Positions 8,202 to 18,018 are shown, numbered from the stretch's first letter. The stretch: 64,000 nt of DNA from Pseudobdellovibrionaceae bacterium (GCA_016719575.1 JADJYV010000013.1:1426001-1490000), one strand, 5' to 3'. The notes: generated by a model from the letters alone, not told the origin. Made by a program: numbers and translations.

Positions 8202-9860
8202 TTGGTTCGTTATAGACTTAATTTTATTCGAACGACAGCACTTGTTCTAACTGTCGTATCCTTCTGTCGACTCTTTTTTGGAATCGACTTCACAGACGAA
8301 AGTCAGTACATCGCCCAAGCCTTTGGCCCGCTCGTCGGCGGTAAGTTTTTTTTAACTGATCGTCTTTTTCAGCAAAGTGGGTCGATTTGGGCTACGCCCT
8401 TTTTGTGGCTTTATATAAAGTTTTTTCCTACAAAAGTCGGAATGGTAATCTTTTTTAGGCTGTTGTATTTTGCCGCCGCCCTTTTTACCAGTGCCCTTCT
8501 CTATCGCGCACTAAAAAAATCTCTGAAGGCGGAGGAGTCCCTAGCTCTTGCGATTCTTCCAGTTTTATATGTCCCCTTTTCGATCCCGAGCATCTCATAC
8601 AATACGATGGCAGTTATTCTCACAGTTCTTAGTCTTTCCCTTTTACGACTCGTTAAAGATTCAAAAAACAACTTCACCGCTCTAAGCCTGTCAGCCTCTG
8701 CTGCCATGGCGATTTATAGCTATCCGACTATTGCCATCGTTTTCTTCTTGCTCTTTGTTTTTGAATACAGAAAAAGTAGAGCCCTTCGGCCTTTGCTTCT
8801 TCGATCAGGAGCTGCAGCCATTGGATTTTTAGTTGCGTTTTCTGTCCCTCTCATTATGATTGGCTGGGAAGAAATCGAAACGAATCTTCATATTGCTCAA
8901 AAAGTGTCGCTATTAACTTTCAGTGCAAAAATGGAGATTTCAAAAGCCTACTTGGGCATCTTAATGCCAAACTTGATTTCCCTAGGCGCCATTGTCCTTA
9001 CCTGCCTCATTCTTTTCTTTAGAAAAAAAATTGCGGAGCTCGCTGCGCTGCCAATTCTTGCGATTTTTTATCTTTACGTAGCAACTTCGCTCCCGCTAGA
9101 GATTAGCTCTGGATATTTAATTTTTGGAACCCTTATGTCTCTTGTTCTCATCGCGATGAAAGCCGCAACCTCAAAGAGCCGTTATGACCTCTCTGTTGAG
9201 GTTTTCGTTGGCCTTCTCATTGGCAGTATTATGGGTTCTACAAGCAGCAATGGAATTGTCAATGCCGCGCTTGGATTTTCGATTTCTATGATATTCATTA
9301 TTGAAGCTGTGGCTATTAAGAATCGAAGATTTCCGATACTAGCGTGGCTTTCTGTCGCCCTTGTCTTGAGTTACTCCCCTTGGGCCTATTTTTACAGGGA
9401 AGATCGACTGCCCGAGCTTACGTACCAGGTCAAGTCAGGGCCCTATTTTGGCATCTATACGAATTCTTCTAAGGGTCACTTTGTTGAGCAAATTGAATCT
9501 GATCTCAAGTCTCTTCCGAACTCGGCTCGCTCCCTATTTGTATACGATTCATTTCCAACGGGATATTTTTTGAGCGATTTGGCACCCCTGACCTTCATGT
9601 ATTACATTCACCCCATGTTTATAAACGCATCTCTGCGCTCTGAAGTTATCGATATGTTTGTAAAGAAAGAGGTTCAGCCAGATGTCGTTTTAGAAACGCA
9701 GCTCGTTCCGGTTACAAAAAACGAGTCTTTTCTCGTTAAAAATCCAGATCAGAATATTTACAACGATCCGTTTTGGAACTTTTTTAAGAACAATCCAAAC
9801 TACCGTGTATTTCTCGCGCGACCACAGTACACAATCTATATTCGAAAAATTTTAAATTAA
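8202..9860 (+). CDS. Multi-pass membrane protein, GT39/PMT-like glycosyltransferase candidate
   Basis: The 552-residue protein has about ten or more hydrophobic segments up to residue 400 and a soluble C-terminal domain of about 150 residues. The first loop holds DFTDESQYIAQ. An acidic Asp/Glu pair after the first membrane segment is typical of GT-C fold, lipid-linked sugar transferases such as ArnT and GT39. The start is TTG with GAGGG upstream. It lies between galE and a GT2 glycosyltransferase, which supports a role in surface glycan assembly. The fold is inferred from topology and one motif; the sugar and acceptor are unknown. Confidence 0.6.
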   Translation: MVRYRLNFIRTTALVLTVVSFCRLFFGIDFTDESQYIAQAFGPLVGGKFFLTDRLFQQSGSIWATPFLWLYIKFFPTKVGMVIFFRLLYFAAALFTSALLYRALKKSLKAEESLALAILPVLYVPFSIPSISYNTMAVILTVLSLSLLRLVKDSKNNFTALSLSASAAMAIYSYPTIAIVFFLLFVFEYRKSRALRPLLLRSGAAAIGFLVAFSVPLIMIGWEEIETNLHIAQKVSLLTFSAKMEISKAYLGILMPNLISLGAIVLTCLILFFRKKIAELAALPILAIFYLYVATSLPLEISSGYLIFGTLMSLVLIAMKAATSKSRYDLSVEVFVGLLIGSIMGSTSSNGIVNAALGFSISMIFIIEAVAIKNRRFPILAWLSVALVLSYSPWAYFYREDRLPELTYQVKSGPYFGIYTNSSKGHFVEQIESDLKSLPNSARSLFVYDSFPTGYFLSDLAPLTFMYYIHPMFINASLRSEVIDMFVKKEVQPDVVLETQLVPVTKNESFLVKNPDQNIYNDPFWNFFKNNPNYRVFLARPQYTIYIRKILN

Positions 9861-9863
9861 GAT

Positions 9864-10856
9864 TTAGTGTTTTTGTTCGGAAGGGACGACCAGCTCCGGA
9901 GGATACGCCAGCACTTGCGGCCGCCCTAATACCTGCTCGTATATTCGCCCGATATACTGGCCAATCACGCCCATGCAAATGATTTGAAACCCACCGATAA
10001 AAGTAATAAGAGAAATGAGCGAAACCCAGCCCGGAACGAGAGCATAGCCGCTGAGTTTTAAAAATATATAAACGGATAGAAATATGGCCCCAAAAATGCA
10101 AATCACGAATCCTGAATAAACAACAAAAAGAAGTGGTTTCTTTGAAAATGAAAAAAGTGCATCAACGCCGAAAGTTACCATCTTTATAAACGGATACTTT
10201 GTTTCGCCAGAGAAGCGTTCGGCTCTCTTGTAAGTGACGAAGGATCTCTTAAATCCGACCCAGACAACGATCCCGCGCCAATAGGGCGATTGTTCTGGAA
10301 GAGATTTTAATACATCAACGACGCGCTTTGAAATCAAACGAAAATCGCCCACATTGGCCGGAAAATCCCCACGAGCAAGGATGATCATTATTCTATAAAA
10401 GATGGCCGCTGTCGTTCTCTTGAACCAGGTATCTTTAAAGCGATCTCCTCTTTGTCCCAGTACAACGTCATATCCTTTTTTCCATTCTCGAACCATATCT
10501 GGAATAACTTCTGGAGGATCCTGCATATCAGCATCAATGGTCACGCAGGCCTCTCCGAGAGAGCTCCTCATTCCGGCGAGAAGTGCAAGTTGGTGGCCGA
10601 AATTACGACTCAAGCGCAGTAGACGAATATTAAAGTCTTTTGTTGCACCTTTATAGCTTAGAATTTGCTCAACAGTTTTGTCCTTTGACCCATCGTCGAC
10701 AAACAAAATCTCAAAACTCGGCAATTGTGCGGCTATTTGCTCGAAGCGAAAAACTATTTGGGAGATATTTGACTCTTCGTTAAAACAAGGAATCACGATC
10801 GTGAGCTCAGGGTTTTGCATGGTTTTGATAATTTCACAGTCTGTACTGGATAGCAA
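9864..10856 (-). CDS. GT2 family glycosyltransferase, polyprenyl-phosphate sugar transferase (GtrB/DPM1 type)
   Basis: The product is a GT-A fold transferase of about 330 residues. It shows TIVIPCFNEESN, FVDDGSKDKT, and the DxD region DADMQDPPEVI, then two membrane helices in the last 110 residues (FVVYSGFVICIFGAIF and GWVSLISLITFIGG). This is the GtrB/ArnC layout, which loads undecaprenyl phosphate with a sugar. TTG 10856 has AGGAG about 4 bases upstream; ATG 10820 is the alternative start. It is convergent with the membrane protein gene at 8202 and probably supplies its lipid-linked donor. Confidence 0.88.
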   Translation of the reverse strand: MLSSTDCEIIKTMQNPELTIVIPCFNEESNISQIVFRFEQIAAQLPSFEILFVDDGSKDKTVEQILSYKGATKDFNIRLLRLSRNFGHQLALLAGMRSSLGEACVTIDADMQDPPEVIPDMVREWKKGYDVVLGQRGDRFKDTWFKRTTAAIFYRIMIILARGDFPANVGDFRLISKRVVDVLKSLPEQSPYWRGIVVWVGFKRSFVTYKRAERFSGETKYPFIKMVTFGVDALFSFSKKPLLFVVYSGFVICIFGAIFLSVYIFLKLSGYALVPGWVSLISLITFIGGFQIICMGVIGQYIGRIYEQVLGRPQVLAYPPELVVPSEQKH

Positions 10857-10954
10857 ATTGCTCCTACCCAGCCTCTCGACTTTTGTCAGGGCTGAAAAAG
10901 ATTGATATCCCCAATGTCCTTTACTCCATTACGATCAATGGTAGGAGTTTCCAA

Positions 10955-12283
10955 ATGTTTTCGCTTCAAACTTATAAATCCATTGTTAGAGCTCTGATAA
11001 CAAAAAAGAGTCCTTACTACATTCAGTTTTATATCATTGGAAAATGCAACCTCATGTGTCGCCAATGCAATATCGTGGAAACAAACTCCAGAATAGAAGC
11101 GATGCCAATCGAGCAGATTCGCGAAACGGCAAAAAATTTAAGAAAAATTGGTGCAGGGATTGTTCTCCTGACGGGTGGTGAGCCTTTTATGAGACACGAC
11201 TTGCCCGAAATCGTCGAAGCATTTACACGAGAAAAGTTAAATGTTCGACTGCAAACGGCGGGTACCCATTTTGCGACCGAAGACAAACTACGCGCGTGCT
11301 ACGAGGCCGGAGCTCGAGACATCAATGTTTCAGTAGACTCTCTTGATCATAACACATTCGATTATATCAATGGCGTTCCAGGAAGTAGCCAGAACGCATT
11401 CAAAACGATAGAGCTTATATCGACGCTTTTTAGAAAAAAATCTGCTATCTTAAGCTTCGGCACCGTTTTAAGTCGTTTTAACTACCTTGAGATACCGGCG
11501 ATACTTGAGTTCGCAAAGCGCATCGGTTGGCATGTCTCTTTAGTTCCTGTACACATTGCCGGACTCGACAAACCAAAAGGATTCCGAAGCTACGATACAT
11601 TGTTTAAGTTTCGCCAAGACCAATTTGACAAACTCGACACGCTTAAAGACGAACTTTTACGGATGAAAGCACAGGGTCTCCCTCTGTTTGATTCGGAGTG
11701 GTTCTTAAAAAGTGCGATTTCTTTTCTTAAAGGAAACAGCCCGACTTGGAGAAAGAACGGCGTTTGTGATAGTCCAAATTTATACTTCGCCGTCCGACCA
11801 AATGGCGATTTTACCACTTGTTGCGATTACACTCTGAAGAATCCGCCGAAACTTTTTGAATCCGATTTTGTTAGCTCCTACAATAGTGGTGCAATCGAAA
11901 GTCGCAAAGATGTTCAGGATATTGTCAAAAACTGCAGCGGCTGCCATTACGGAAGCTACCCAGAAGTCACGCTCTCAGTTCGGGATCCCGGCACATTTGT
12001 CGAACGATCGCTTATGGTGCTTCGATCTGGATCTGGAAAGTTGTCACAAGCGAGCGTGCAGGAAAACTTTTTAGAAGAAATTGATTCCATTAAGAAAATC
12101 TTTCCGAAAATTTATCCGAAAGAACAGTGGCTCGACCAGGATCTGATAAGCGTCTTAAATCAATGGCGCGAATCGGAGTCCCGAAAGGAATTAATAAAAA
12201 AAGATCTCGCACAAAGAAAAGAACAGGGACGAGTTCGCGGTCAAGGTGAAGATATTATTATCTCACCTGAAAGGAAGTCCTGA
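10955..12283 (+). CDS. Radical SAM protein with SPASM-like C-terminal cysteines
   Basis: The product has about 442 residues. The CxxxCxxC cluster (CNLMCRQC) is at about 31-38, followed by LLTGGEPFMRHDL, the GGE motif of radical SAM enzymes. Further Cys (about 270, 289-290, 326-329) after GVCDSPNLYFAVRPNGDFTT fit an auxiliary-cluster SPASM/twitch domain. ATG 10955 is chosen because GTAGGAG sits 7 bases before it; the longer TTG 10883 form has no SD. The next gene starts directly after its stop. It lies in the glycan neighbourhood and may modify a sugar or lipid, but no substrate can be read from the sequence. Confidence 0.88.
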   Translation: MFSLQTYKSIVRALITKKSPYYIQFYIIGKCNLMCRQCNIVETNSRIEAMPIEQIRETAKNLRKIGAGIVLLTGGEPFMRHDLPEIVEAFTREKLNVRLQTAGTHFATEDKLRACYEAGARDINVSVDSLDHNTFDYINGVPGSSQNAFKTIELISTLFRKKSAILSFGTVLSRFNYLEIPAILEFAKRIGWHVSLVPVHIAGLDKPKGFRSYDTLFKFRQDQFDKLDTLKDELLRMKAQGLPLFDSEWFLKSAISFLKGNSPTWRKNGVCDSPNLYFAVRPNGDFTTCCDYTLKNPPKLFESDFVSSYNSGAIESRKDVQDIVKNCSGCHYGSYPEVTLSVRDPGTFVERSLMVLRSGSGKLSQASVQENFLEEIDSIKKIFPKIYPKEQWLDQDLISVLNQWRESESRKELIKKDLAQRKEQGRVRGQGEDIIISPERKS

Positions 12284-13102
12284 TTGAAGACAAGACAAAG
12301 TTCTGACCAAACAATCGAACAAAAAGAAGCTGAATTTCATGATCAGTGGGCGAACGAAGAAGACATTAACCATATCGCACTTGATGAGGCCTTTCAAGAG
12401 TTCACGGCGCCCGAAAATTTTCAGATACTAAAATGGATTGGCGAAATTAGAGGCAAACAAATATTAGAACTCGGTGCTGGACTTGGGGAAGCGTCTTTGT
12501 ACTTAGCCAAAAATGGTGCCACCGTCGTAGCAACAGATATTTCACCTGGGATGCTTAAATTAATAGAAAAGCGCGCCCAACTTACGAACTGTCGCGTTCA
12601 GACCAAGGTTGTCTCCGCAAATGAACTAACGAACATAGAATCTAATTCCTTTGATATCGTCTATGCCGCCAACTTACTTCATCATGTTAATATCGAAAAC
12701 TGCATCAACGAAGCCCATCGCGTTTTAAAGCCCGGCGGATGTGCCTACTTTTGGGACCCATTAGATTATAATCCAGCAATAAATATCTACAGGCGGATTG
12801 CCACGAATGTAAGAACTGCCGACGAGCACCCCCTGCAAAAAAAGGACATAAGACTCATTCAAGCCCGATTTTCTCAGGTAGAAGTTCGCTATTTTTGGCT
12901 AACGGCCCTGGTTGTTTTCTTTAAATTTCTACTTGTTGATCGTTATAATCCAAATGAAGTCCGATATTGGAAAAAAATACTTCAAGATTATGAAAGCTTA
13001 AAATGGCTGCGATTTTTTCACAAAATCGACCAAGCCCTTTTTCATCTAATTCCCCCACTGAAATGGTGGGCTTGGAATATTACGATCCGCGCTGTTAAGT
13101 GA
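12284..13102 (+). CDS. Class I SAM-dependent methyltransferase
   Basis: This 272-residue protein has motif I LELGAGLGEASLY near residue 60, the acidic post-I VVATDIS, FDIVYAANLLHH, and RVLKPGG (motif III). The C-terminal 100 residues are hydrophobic-aromatic, perhaps membrane-associated. The start is TTG behind AAAGGAAG and directly abuts the TGA of the radical SAM gene, so the two form an operon. The pair resembles lipid or sugar tailoring enzymes; the methyl acceptor is unknown. Confidence 0.88.
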   Translation: MKTRQSSDQTIEQKEAEFHDQWANEEDINHIALDEAFQEFTAPENFQILKWIGEIRGKQILELGAGLGEASLYLAKNGATVVATDISPGMLKLIEKRAQLTNCRVQTKVVSANELTNIESNSFDIVYAANLLHHVNIENCINEAHRVLKPGGCAYFWDPLDYNPAINIYRRIATNVRTADEHPLQKKDIRLIQARFSQVEVRYFWLTALVVFFKFLLVDRYNPNEVRYWKKILQDYESLKWLRFFHKIDQALFHLIPPLKWWAWNITIRAVK

Positions 13103-13104
13103 GT

Positions 13105-13740
13105 TTATAGATTGATAAAAGCTGGCAAACTCTTTTCACTCACAAGAATTAATGAGTAGTGCGGAGGCAGGAACCAGCTAATCGCCTCAGCAATTCCTTG
13201 GTGCTCCGAGCTTGGAGGGCTTCCCAAGGATTCAAGTGAAAATGCCAAATCATAGTTTACACGGTCTGAACTCATGACCAAAATTTTCACACCAAGAAGT
13301 CCCTGATCCATAAAAAACTGCCTCAATATATTGCGCACGTAATCCGGCAAATACTCAGGAGAGGGGGGCCCTGCATGCAGCTTTTCTCCCTGTGCTAAGA
13401 TAAATGAACCGGTGGAAACCTGGGGTTTGGCGCGAAAAAAAAGCCCTGTCTCTTTAAAGTGCCAAATCATTCCGTAGGTAAAAACATAGTCTGGATATTC
13501 TTTTCTTGGATTAATAGCTAGACCCAGACCTCTAGTTGCAAGCCACTGAAAAATCTTTTGAGCAGGCTCTGTTGCTTCAGGCGATGTCTCAGCGAGCAGG
13601 TATGGCCAGCCATCCGGGCCTGCTTGTGCTTCTTCGGCAACCAAGCTCAAGTTACCTTGAGAAAGCTGAGTAAAAAAGTCCACTTCCCAATGATGGTCTC
13701 TTTGCTCTTCTGGAACGAGGGTTAATTCAGTTAAAGTCAT
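13105..13740 (-). CDS. Conserved hypothetical soluble protein
   Basis: This 211-residue cytosolic protein has no signal peptide or membrane segment. It is acidic and Trp/Tyr-rich, with segments such as GPDGWPYLLAET and PDYVFTYGMIWHFKETG. I do not recognise a catalytic motif. It is convergent with the methyltransferase and ends 2 bases after it. GAGG lies before the ATG (13740). Coding-like composition and length make it a real gene; the function is unknown. Confidence 0.75.
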   Translation of the reverse strand: MTLTELTLVPEEQRDHHWEVDFFTQLSQGNLSLVAEEAQAGPDGWPYLLAETSPEATEPAQKIFQWLATRGLGLAINPRKEYPDYVFTYGMIWHFKETGLFFRAKPQVSTGSFILAQGEKLHAGPPSPEYLPDYVRNILRQFFMDQGLLGVKILVMSSDRVNYDLAFSLESLGSPPSSEHQGIAEAISWFLPPHYSLILVSEKSLPAFINL

Positions 13741-13916
13741 GAGGTCTCTCTATGGATATTAGTTTTACTTGCACCAGCGTTAGTTCTATAGCCCTAGTCC
13801 TAGCTAAAGTAAATCCCTCTTCGACCAAGGGCCGTAAATTCCTATTTTTTTCCTAGCGTTTCGGAATTCTAGTATTATCAGAACTGGTACTAACTCCAAA
13901 TGGAAACACGGTGCTT

Positions 13917-16016
13917 ATGAAAAAGGTTACTCGCCGAAAAGTCTTGAAAGCAGGCGCGGCTTCTGCCGCACTACTCGCTACGGGTTGCAGCCTTCTACCG
14001 AAAAAAACTAAAGACGAACGAGCTGTCGCAGGCAATATTACCTTGAATGAAAGAAATAAGTACGACTTTATTGTCATCGGTTCAGGCCCTGGAGGCGGCC
14101 CATTGGCTGTCCGTTTGGTACAGGCAGGGTACACGGTTCTACTGCTTGAAGCCGGTGATGATAAAGAAGGAAAATTTTCTCGTATTCCCGCTGCCCACGG
14201 CAGAGCTGTCGATGACCCACTCTTGAGTTGGAACTATTTTGTCAGTCGATACAACAAACAAGCCAATGGCGATTGCCACCCCTTTGACCAACAGAATTCA
14301 AAATTTGTGCAAAGCCGCAACGGCATTTTATACCCCCGAGCCTCTGCCCTTGGCGGTTGTACAAACGTCAATGCGCTGATTCACCTCTATCCGGATCATC
14401 AGGACTGGGATTATATCATGAGAATTACTGGCGACAGAAGCTGGGGTTCTGAATTTATGTACCAACATTTTCGCCGACTTCGTTCAGATTTAAAAACGGC
14501 AGCTGATGTTGATGCAATAACCAAAAAAACCCACGTCAAAGAATTTGAAAAGGGCTGGCTCCACCTAGAGCAGAGTCCCCTTTCACTCATCATGAAAAAT
14601 GGCAGCTCGACCCTTAGAAGGCATGTTCTCGCTGCAGCTCGTGAAGAAGGCATTCTCAACGAAATCATGCAGAAAGCCTTTCTCGAAGGCTATGACATAA
14701 TGGATCCGAATTCACCGGACTATTTGGGACATAAAAGAAATGGCCTTTATAATATTCCGATCAACTCGAAAAATGGCAAACGAACTGGAGTTCGAGAATT
14801 TATTTTAGAAGCCAATGAAAAATACAAAGATCGATTGTTTGTTAATACAAATTGTCTTTGCAAAAAACTAATTTTTGATCCGCAAAATCGACGCAAAGTC
14901 ATTGGCGTAGAATACGCTCGTGGGTCAAAACTGTATCAAGCGAGCAGTCCTGAAAATGCCTCTCTTTATGACAACAGCTATTCATCCGAAAAGAGCAAAA
15001 ATAATTCCTACCAGATCGAAGAGGCTTTTGTCACTAAAGAGGTCATCGTCTCTGGTGGCGCCTTTAACTCACCGCAAATTTTAATGCTTTCTGGAATAGG
15101 CGATCAAAGTCGTATTCCAAAAACGATAACACCAACGGCCCATGTTCCGGGAGTTGGACTCAACCTGCAAGACCGTTACGAGGTCACTGTTGTATCTGAG
15201 CTAAAAAAGCCTATCGACATTATTAACAACTGCAAATTCGGTGATACCAGAGAAGGTAATGACCCTTGCAAAGATTCTTGGGAAAAAAATCCAACTGGTG
15301 ATCTTTACAGTACGAATGGTGTTGCCGTCTCTTGGATTAAACGATCCTCCAAAGACAAGAAAACCCCAGACTTAAATATCTTTGGGCTACCGGGTGCTTT
15401 TTATGGCTACAAACCAAATTGGTCCAAAGAAGCGTATAACAGCAAATACTTCAGTTGGGCCGTCTTAAAAGGTCACACCAAAAACATTGCCGGTTATGTA
15501 GCATTAAAAAGTGATGACTTCAGAGATACACCAGAAATTAATTTCAGATATTTTTTTGATGGGACGCAAGAAGGCGCCGAACAAGATTTAAATGATGTTT
15601 TGGCCGGCGTTAAGGCGGCACGCGCAATAAACGATAATGTGGATGATCCTAGTTTTTTACAACAAAGTCTTAATACTATAAATAATTTAATAAACAAAAC
15701 AAACGAGCCCTTACTACCCACAATTGAAAAAGAAGTGTACCCCAGTAAAAATGTGCTCTCGGATGACGACTTAAAAAAGTGGATTCAACAAGAAGCCTGG
15801 GGGCATCACGCCTCTTGCAGCAACCGAATGGGAAACTTTAACAAGGACCCCTACGCTGTCGTCGACAGCAAGTTCAAAGTTAGAGACACCGAAGGTCTGC
15901 GTGTCGTTGATGCGTCCGTCTTCCCTAAAATACCAGGGCTGTTTATTTTGGTTCCAACCCTGGTCATTTCTGAAAAAGCCGCACAAGCGATTATTGAAGA
16001 GTATCGGAAGGTATAA
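13917..16016 (+). CDS. Tat-exported GMC family FAD oxidoreductase (lipoprotein-like)
   Basis: The protein is about 699 residues long. The N-terminus has a twin-arginine motif TRRKVLK and a hydrophobic stretch ending LLATGC, a possible lipobox. The FAD-binding GSGPGGGPLAVRL and LLLEAGDD follow, then GMC signatures YPRASALGGCTNVNALIH and SGGAFNSPQILMLSGIGD. The C-terminal catalytic region is WGHHASCSNRMG with VVDASVFPKIPG. GMC enzymes oxidise alcohols or sugars, and cholesterol-oxidase-like and glucose-dehydrogenase-like members are exported by Tat. GTG 13911 is an alternative start with GGAA upstream. No cytochrome partner gene is adjacent. Confidence 0.9.
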   Translation: MKKVTRRKVLKAGAASAALLATGCSLLPKKTKDERAVAGNITLNERNKYDFIVIGSGPGGGPLAVRLVQAGYTVLLLEAGDDKEGKFSRIPAAHGRAVDDPLLSWNYFVSRYNKQANGDCHPFDQQNSKFVQSRNGILYPRASALGGCTNVNALIHLYPDHQDWDYIMRITGDRSWGSEFMYQHFRRLRSDLKTAADVDAITKKTHVKEFEKGWLHLEQSPLSLIMKNGSSTLRRHVLAAAREEGILNEIMQKAFLEGYDIMDPNSPDYLGHKRNGLYNIPINSKNGKRTGVREFILEANEKYKDRLFVNTNCLCKKLIFDPQNRRKVIGVEYARGSKLYQASSPENASLYDNSYSSEKSKNNSYQIEEAFVTKEVIVSGGAFNSPQILMLSGIGDQSRIPKTITPTAHVPGVGLNLQDRYEVTVVSELKKPIDIINNCKFGDTREGNDPCKDSWEKNPTGDLYSTNGVAVSWIKRSSKDKKTPDLNIFGLPGAFYGYKPNWSKEAYNSKYFSWAVLKGHTKNIAGYVALKSDDFRDTPEINFRYFFDGTQEGAEQDLNDVLAGVKAARAINDNVDDPSFLQQSLNTINNLINKTNEPLLPTIEKEVYPSKNVLSDDDLKKWIQQEAWGHHASCSNRMGNFNKDPYAVVDSKFKVRDTEGLRVVDASVFPKIPGLFILVPTLVISEKAAQAIIEEYRKV

Positions 16017-16344
16017 AACTTAATTGGTAACTATTAAAGATCCCCGGAGCTCCATATGAGCTTGTGCCATTAGGAAAATCTCGTAGGTATCATCAAAGGC
16101 TATAACCAAGTAGTGTAGTTTCGCTAAATTGATGCTGAGAACTGTGTTTCCCTAAAGACGCAGTTTCATGCGCAAAGTTAAAAAATTATGCAGGCTTCAA
16201 GAATACAAGTCCTATTATGTCTAAATATTCAGGATAAAATGCCGCTATATCTTCGGAGACCGCTTTCGGAAAATATTATTTATGTTAATAGCTATTTTCA
16301 GGCCTAAGCCCACAATAAGAGTTAAGAGGAAGTGTGGGGGAAAA
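16017..16344. other. Intergenic stretch without a supported gene
   Basis: About 330 bases lie between the GMC gene and the next membrane protein gene. Only an 18-codon ORF is present, at about 16169. There is no clear terminator hairpin after the GMC stop. The AT-rich half after 16180 probably holds the promoter of the gene at 16345. Confidence 0.4.
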
Positions 16345-16983
16345 ATGTTTGCACTAATAGTAATTTGCTTAATGATGATACCGATTTATATGGGTTGGGT
16401 TTTAATGTTCGGCTGGCCATTCGTGATAGGCGGTTACCTAGCGGTGGCTTATTTCATGAAATTCTTTTCAACAAGAAATGCCATCAAAGTTTTCGCAAGT
16501 ACAGCGCGGAGAAAAGTCATTTGGGGAGAATTAAAGGGACGCACTAAAATACCGTGGCCGGCGATATCAAGCTCGCTCGAGCTTTCTTGTCGAACAAGAG
16601 ATGTTGCCGCTTGGATGACTAAGATGGGAGTCGTAGAAGTCGAGGGTCTGCGGGATGGCTCAGACTTTTCTAGTTCGACGGCTTTTCCAAATTGCTATGA
16701 TTTGGTTACAAACTTTTTAGACATCAAGAATTCGAGAAGCTTGGACCATCAATACAAATCCGCATCTGGGTTTCTACGCACCGGTGGAATCTTTGTCGAT
16801 TGCGAAACTGAGTTAAAGTTGCATAGTCTTCAAGAACACATCGATTCGGCCAAAAAGTTTGGACTTGGTTTAATCGAACGAAGTGATTTGGAATCAGATT
16901 CCAGAACACAAGTCAGCCAAAATGTATGGACCCAACTAACTACAGACGGAGCGTCTGCCTTGATGGTTTGGTGTAAAGTATAA
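16345..16983 (+). CDS. Hypothetical membrane-anchored protein
   Basis: The product has 212 residues. Residues 1-40 are two hydrophobic segments (FALIVICLMMIPIYMGWVLM, then FVIGGYLAVAYFM), followed by a soluble domain of about 165 residues with four Cys. ATG 16345 is used because GGGGG lies 4 bases before it; the longer reading from 16282 has no SD. No family is recognised. The soluble domain faces the cytoplasm if the two segments form a hairpin. It stands alone between unrelated genes at the edge of the scrapyard region. Confidence 0.6.
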   Translation: MFALIVICLMMIPIYMGWVLMFGWPFVIGGYLAVAYFMKFFSTRNAIKVFASTARRKVIWGELKGRTKIPWPAISSSLELSCRTRDVAAWMTKMGVVEVEGLRDGSDFSSSTAFPNCYDLVTNFLDIKNSRSLDHQYKSASGFLRTGGIFVDCETELKLHSLQEHIDSAKKFGLGLIERSDLESDSRTQVSQNVWTQLTTDGASALMVWCKV

Positions 16984-17050
16984 AGGCCCAAGTGGCGCGA
17001 TTGATTAGTTCAGTTTACAGTAGCAACGAGGCACCCAGAATCGTTTGTTT

Positions 17051-17542
17051 TCATGGTCGCCCGACTGAATCGATCGTCCACTTACCTTTGATTTTCACAA
17101 GGCTGACTTTTAATTGGGATGGCCCAGGACTCTTTAGTCCTTGAGATAATTTCCCAAGCGTAACTTTAGCCTGAGCGTGTGTGGAATCTTTGGATACGAT
17201 TTCCGAAACATTAATCTCATCTTTAAAGTCCTCACCCCACTCTTGAGCCAATAGGACTGGATCCATATCCATACCAATTACAAGCTCATGAAATTTACGA
17301 TTAAACCCAGGGCTTAGAGAAGTCCTTAAGATTCTCTTCTTTTCCGCCTCAATTTCTGTCCTGCTTTTTGACTTAACCCAATTCTCCGCATTATTCAGAT
17401 ATGACCTATAAAATCCAGTTACTAATTTAACTATATCCCTTTCGGATCTATTGTCTGAATCAGCAAAACTAATGGACGTACTTAATGCTAGATAAAAGAT
17501 TGGCGCCGCCAACGTCGTCAGTGTTTTTTTAAAAAGCACCAT
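17051..17542 (-). CDS. Secreted DUF3828-like protein
   Basis: The product has 163 residues with a signal peptide (MVLFKKTLTT then LAAPIFYLALSTSISFA). The mature part FYRSYLNNAENW...LSPGFNRKFHEL, and a C-terminus VSLVKIKGKWTIDSVGRP, resemble the DUF3828 / nuclear-transport-factor-like periplasmic family. ATG 17542 has AGGGA upstream. The gene head overlaps the tail of the truncated VOC gene, so it may have gained its present 5' context by a rearrangement. The function is unknown. Confidence 0.6.
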   Translation of the reverse strand: MVLFKKTLTTLAAPIFYLALSTSISFADSDNRSERDIVKLVTGFYRSYLNNAENWVKSKSRTEIEAEKKRILRTSLSPGFNRKFHELVIGMDMDPVLLAQEWGEDFKDEINVSEIVSKDSTHAQAKVTLGKLSQGLKSPGPSQLKVSLVKIKGKWTIDSVGRP

Positions 17543-17732
17543 GGTCATCCCTAGGCACAATAGGAATGGGGCCTTCTTCTGGATGCAATCCAATCCGAAT
17601 TCCATAGCAGTCAAGAGCAATCCAATACTCACTCTCTTCAAGTAGCTTCATTCCGAGCCCCTCGGTGTAGAACTTAATGGCTCGCTTTGGTTGCGTGACG
17701 CTGTAATAAACATCCTGGATGTCAACGATCAT
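17529..17732 (-). pseudogene. VOC/glyoxalase family protein, N-terminal half only
   Basis: It has a good SD (GGAGG, 4 bases before ATG 17732) and reads MIVDIQDVYYSVTQ...RAIKFYTEGLGMKLL, the first beta-alpha-beta module of a vicinal-oxygen-chelate protein. The frame stops after 67 residues at DDHGAF, where a normal member would go on for about 55 more. The remaining half is absent: the sequence passes straight into the signal peptide of the DUF3828-like gene in another frame. This is therefore a truncation, not a simple frameshift. Confidence 0.7.
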
Positions 17733-17829
17733 AAATCCTCCAAAACCTCGATTATATTCACTACACGATACCTGGTCACATCTAAACAGCATAACGCGAT
17801 AGTTCAATGGGGCGGCGCAAGTATATCAC

Positions 17830-18018
17830 TTAATTAAACTCTTTTTCCTTTGAAATAAAGACCCACCAAGGGTTCACAAAAGTACGCGGTCCAGATTCAA
17901 AACCAAGTTCTAGCTTTAAATCACCAGCAGCTTTCAAGCTCTGAATGCTGGTGATTCGATCTCCCACAATCATCGCGACACGTTTTTTTAAGTCTACTGA
18001 GAAGTTACAGATACGAAA
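17830..18018 (-). pseudogene. C-terminal remnant of a TraE/VirB8-type conjugation gene
   Basis: Reading the minus strand to the TAA at 17830-17832 gives about 62 residues. They align closely with the C-terminus of the TraE-like protein encoded at 62684-63274 in this same window. Shared blocks in order are SVDLK, DRIT, LKAA, RT.VNPW.V.I.KE. No start codon or upstream domain survives: the frame is open to 18090 but shows no similarity beyond about 18018. It is a leftover of a second conjugative element, far from the intact transfer genes. Confidence 0.75.

Noticed and set aside
10402..10656. Plus-strand ORF inside the GT2 gene
   Set aside because: It is a shadow of a well-supported glycosyltransferase.
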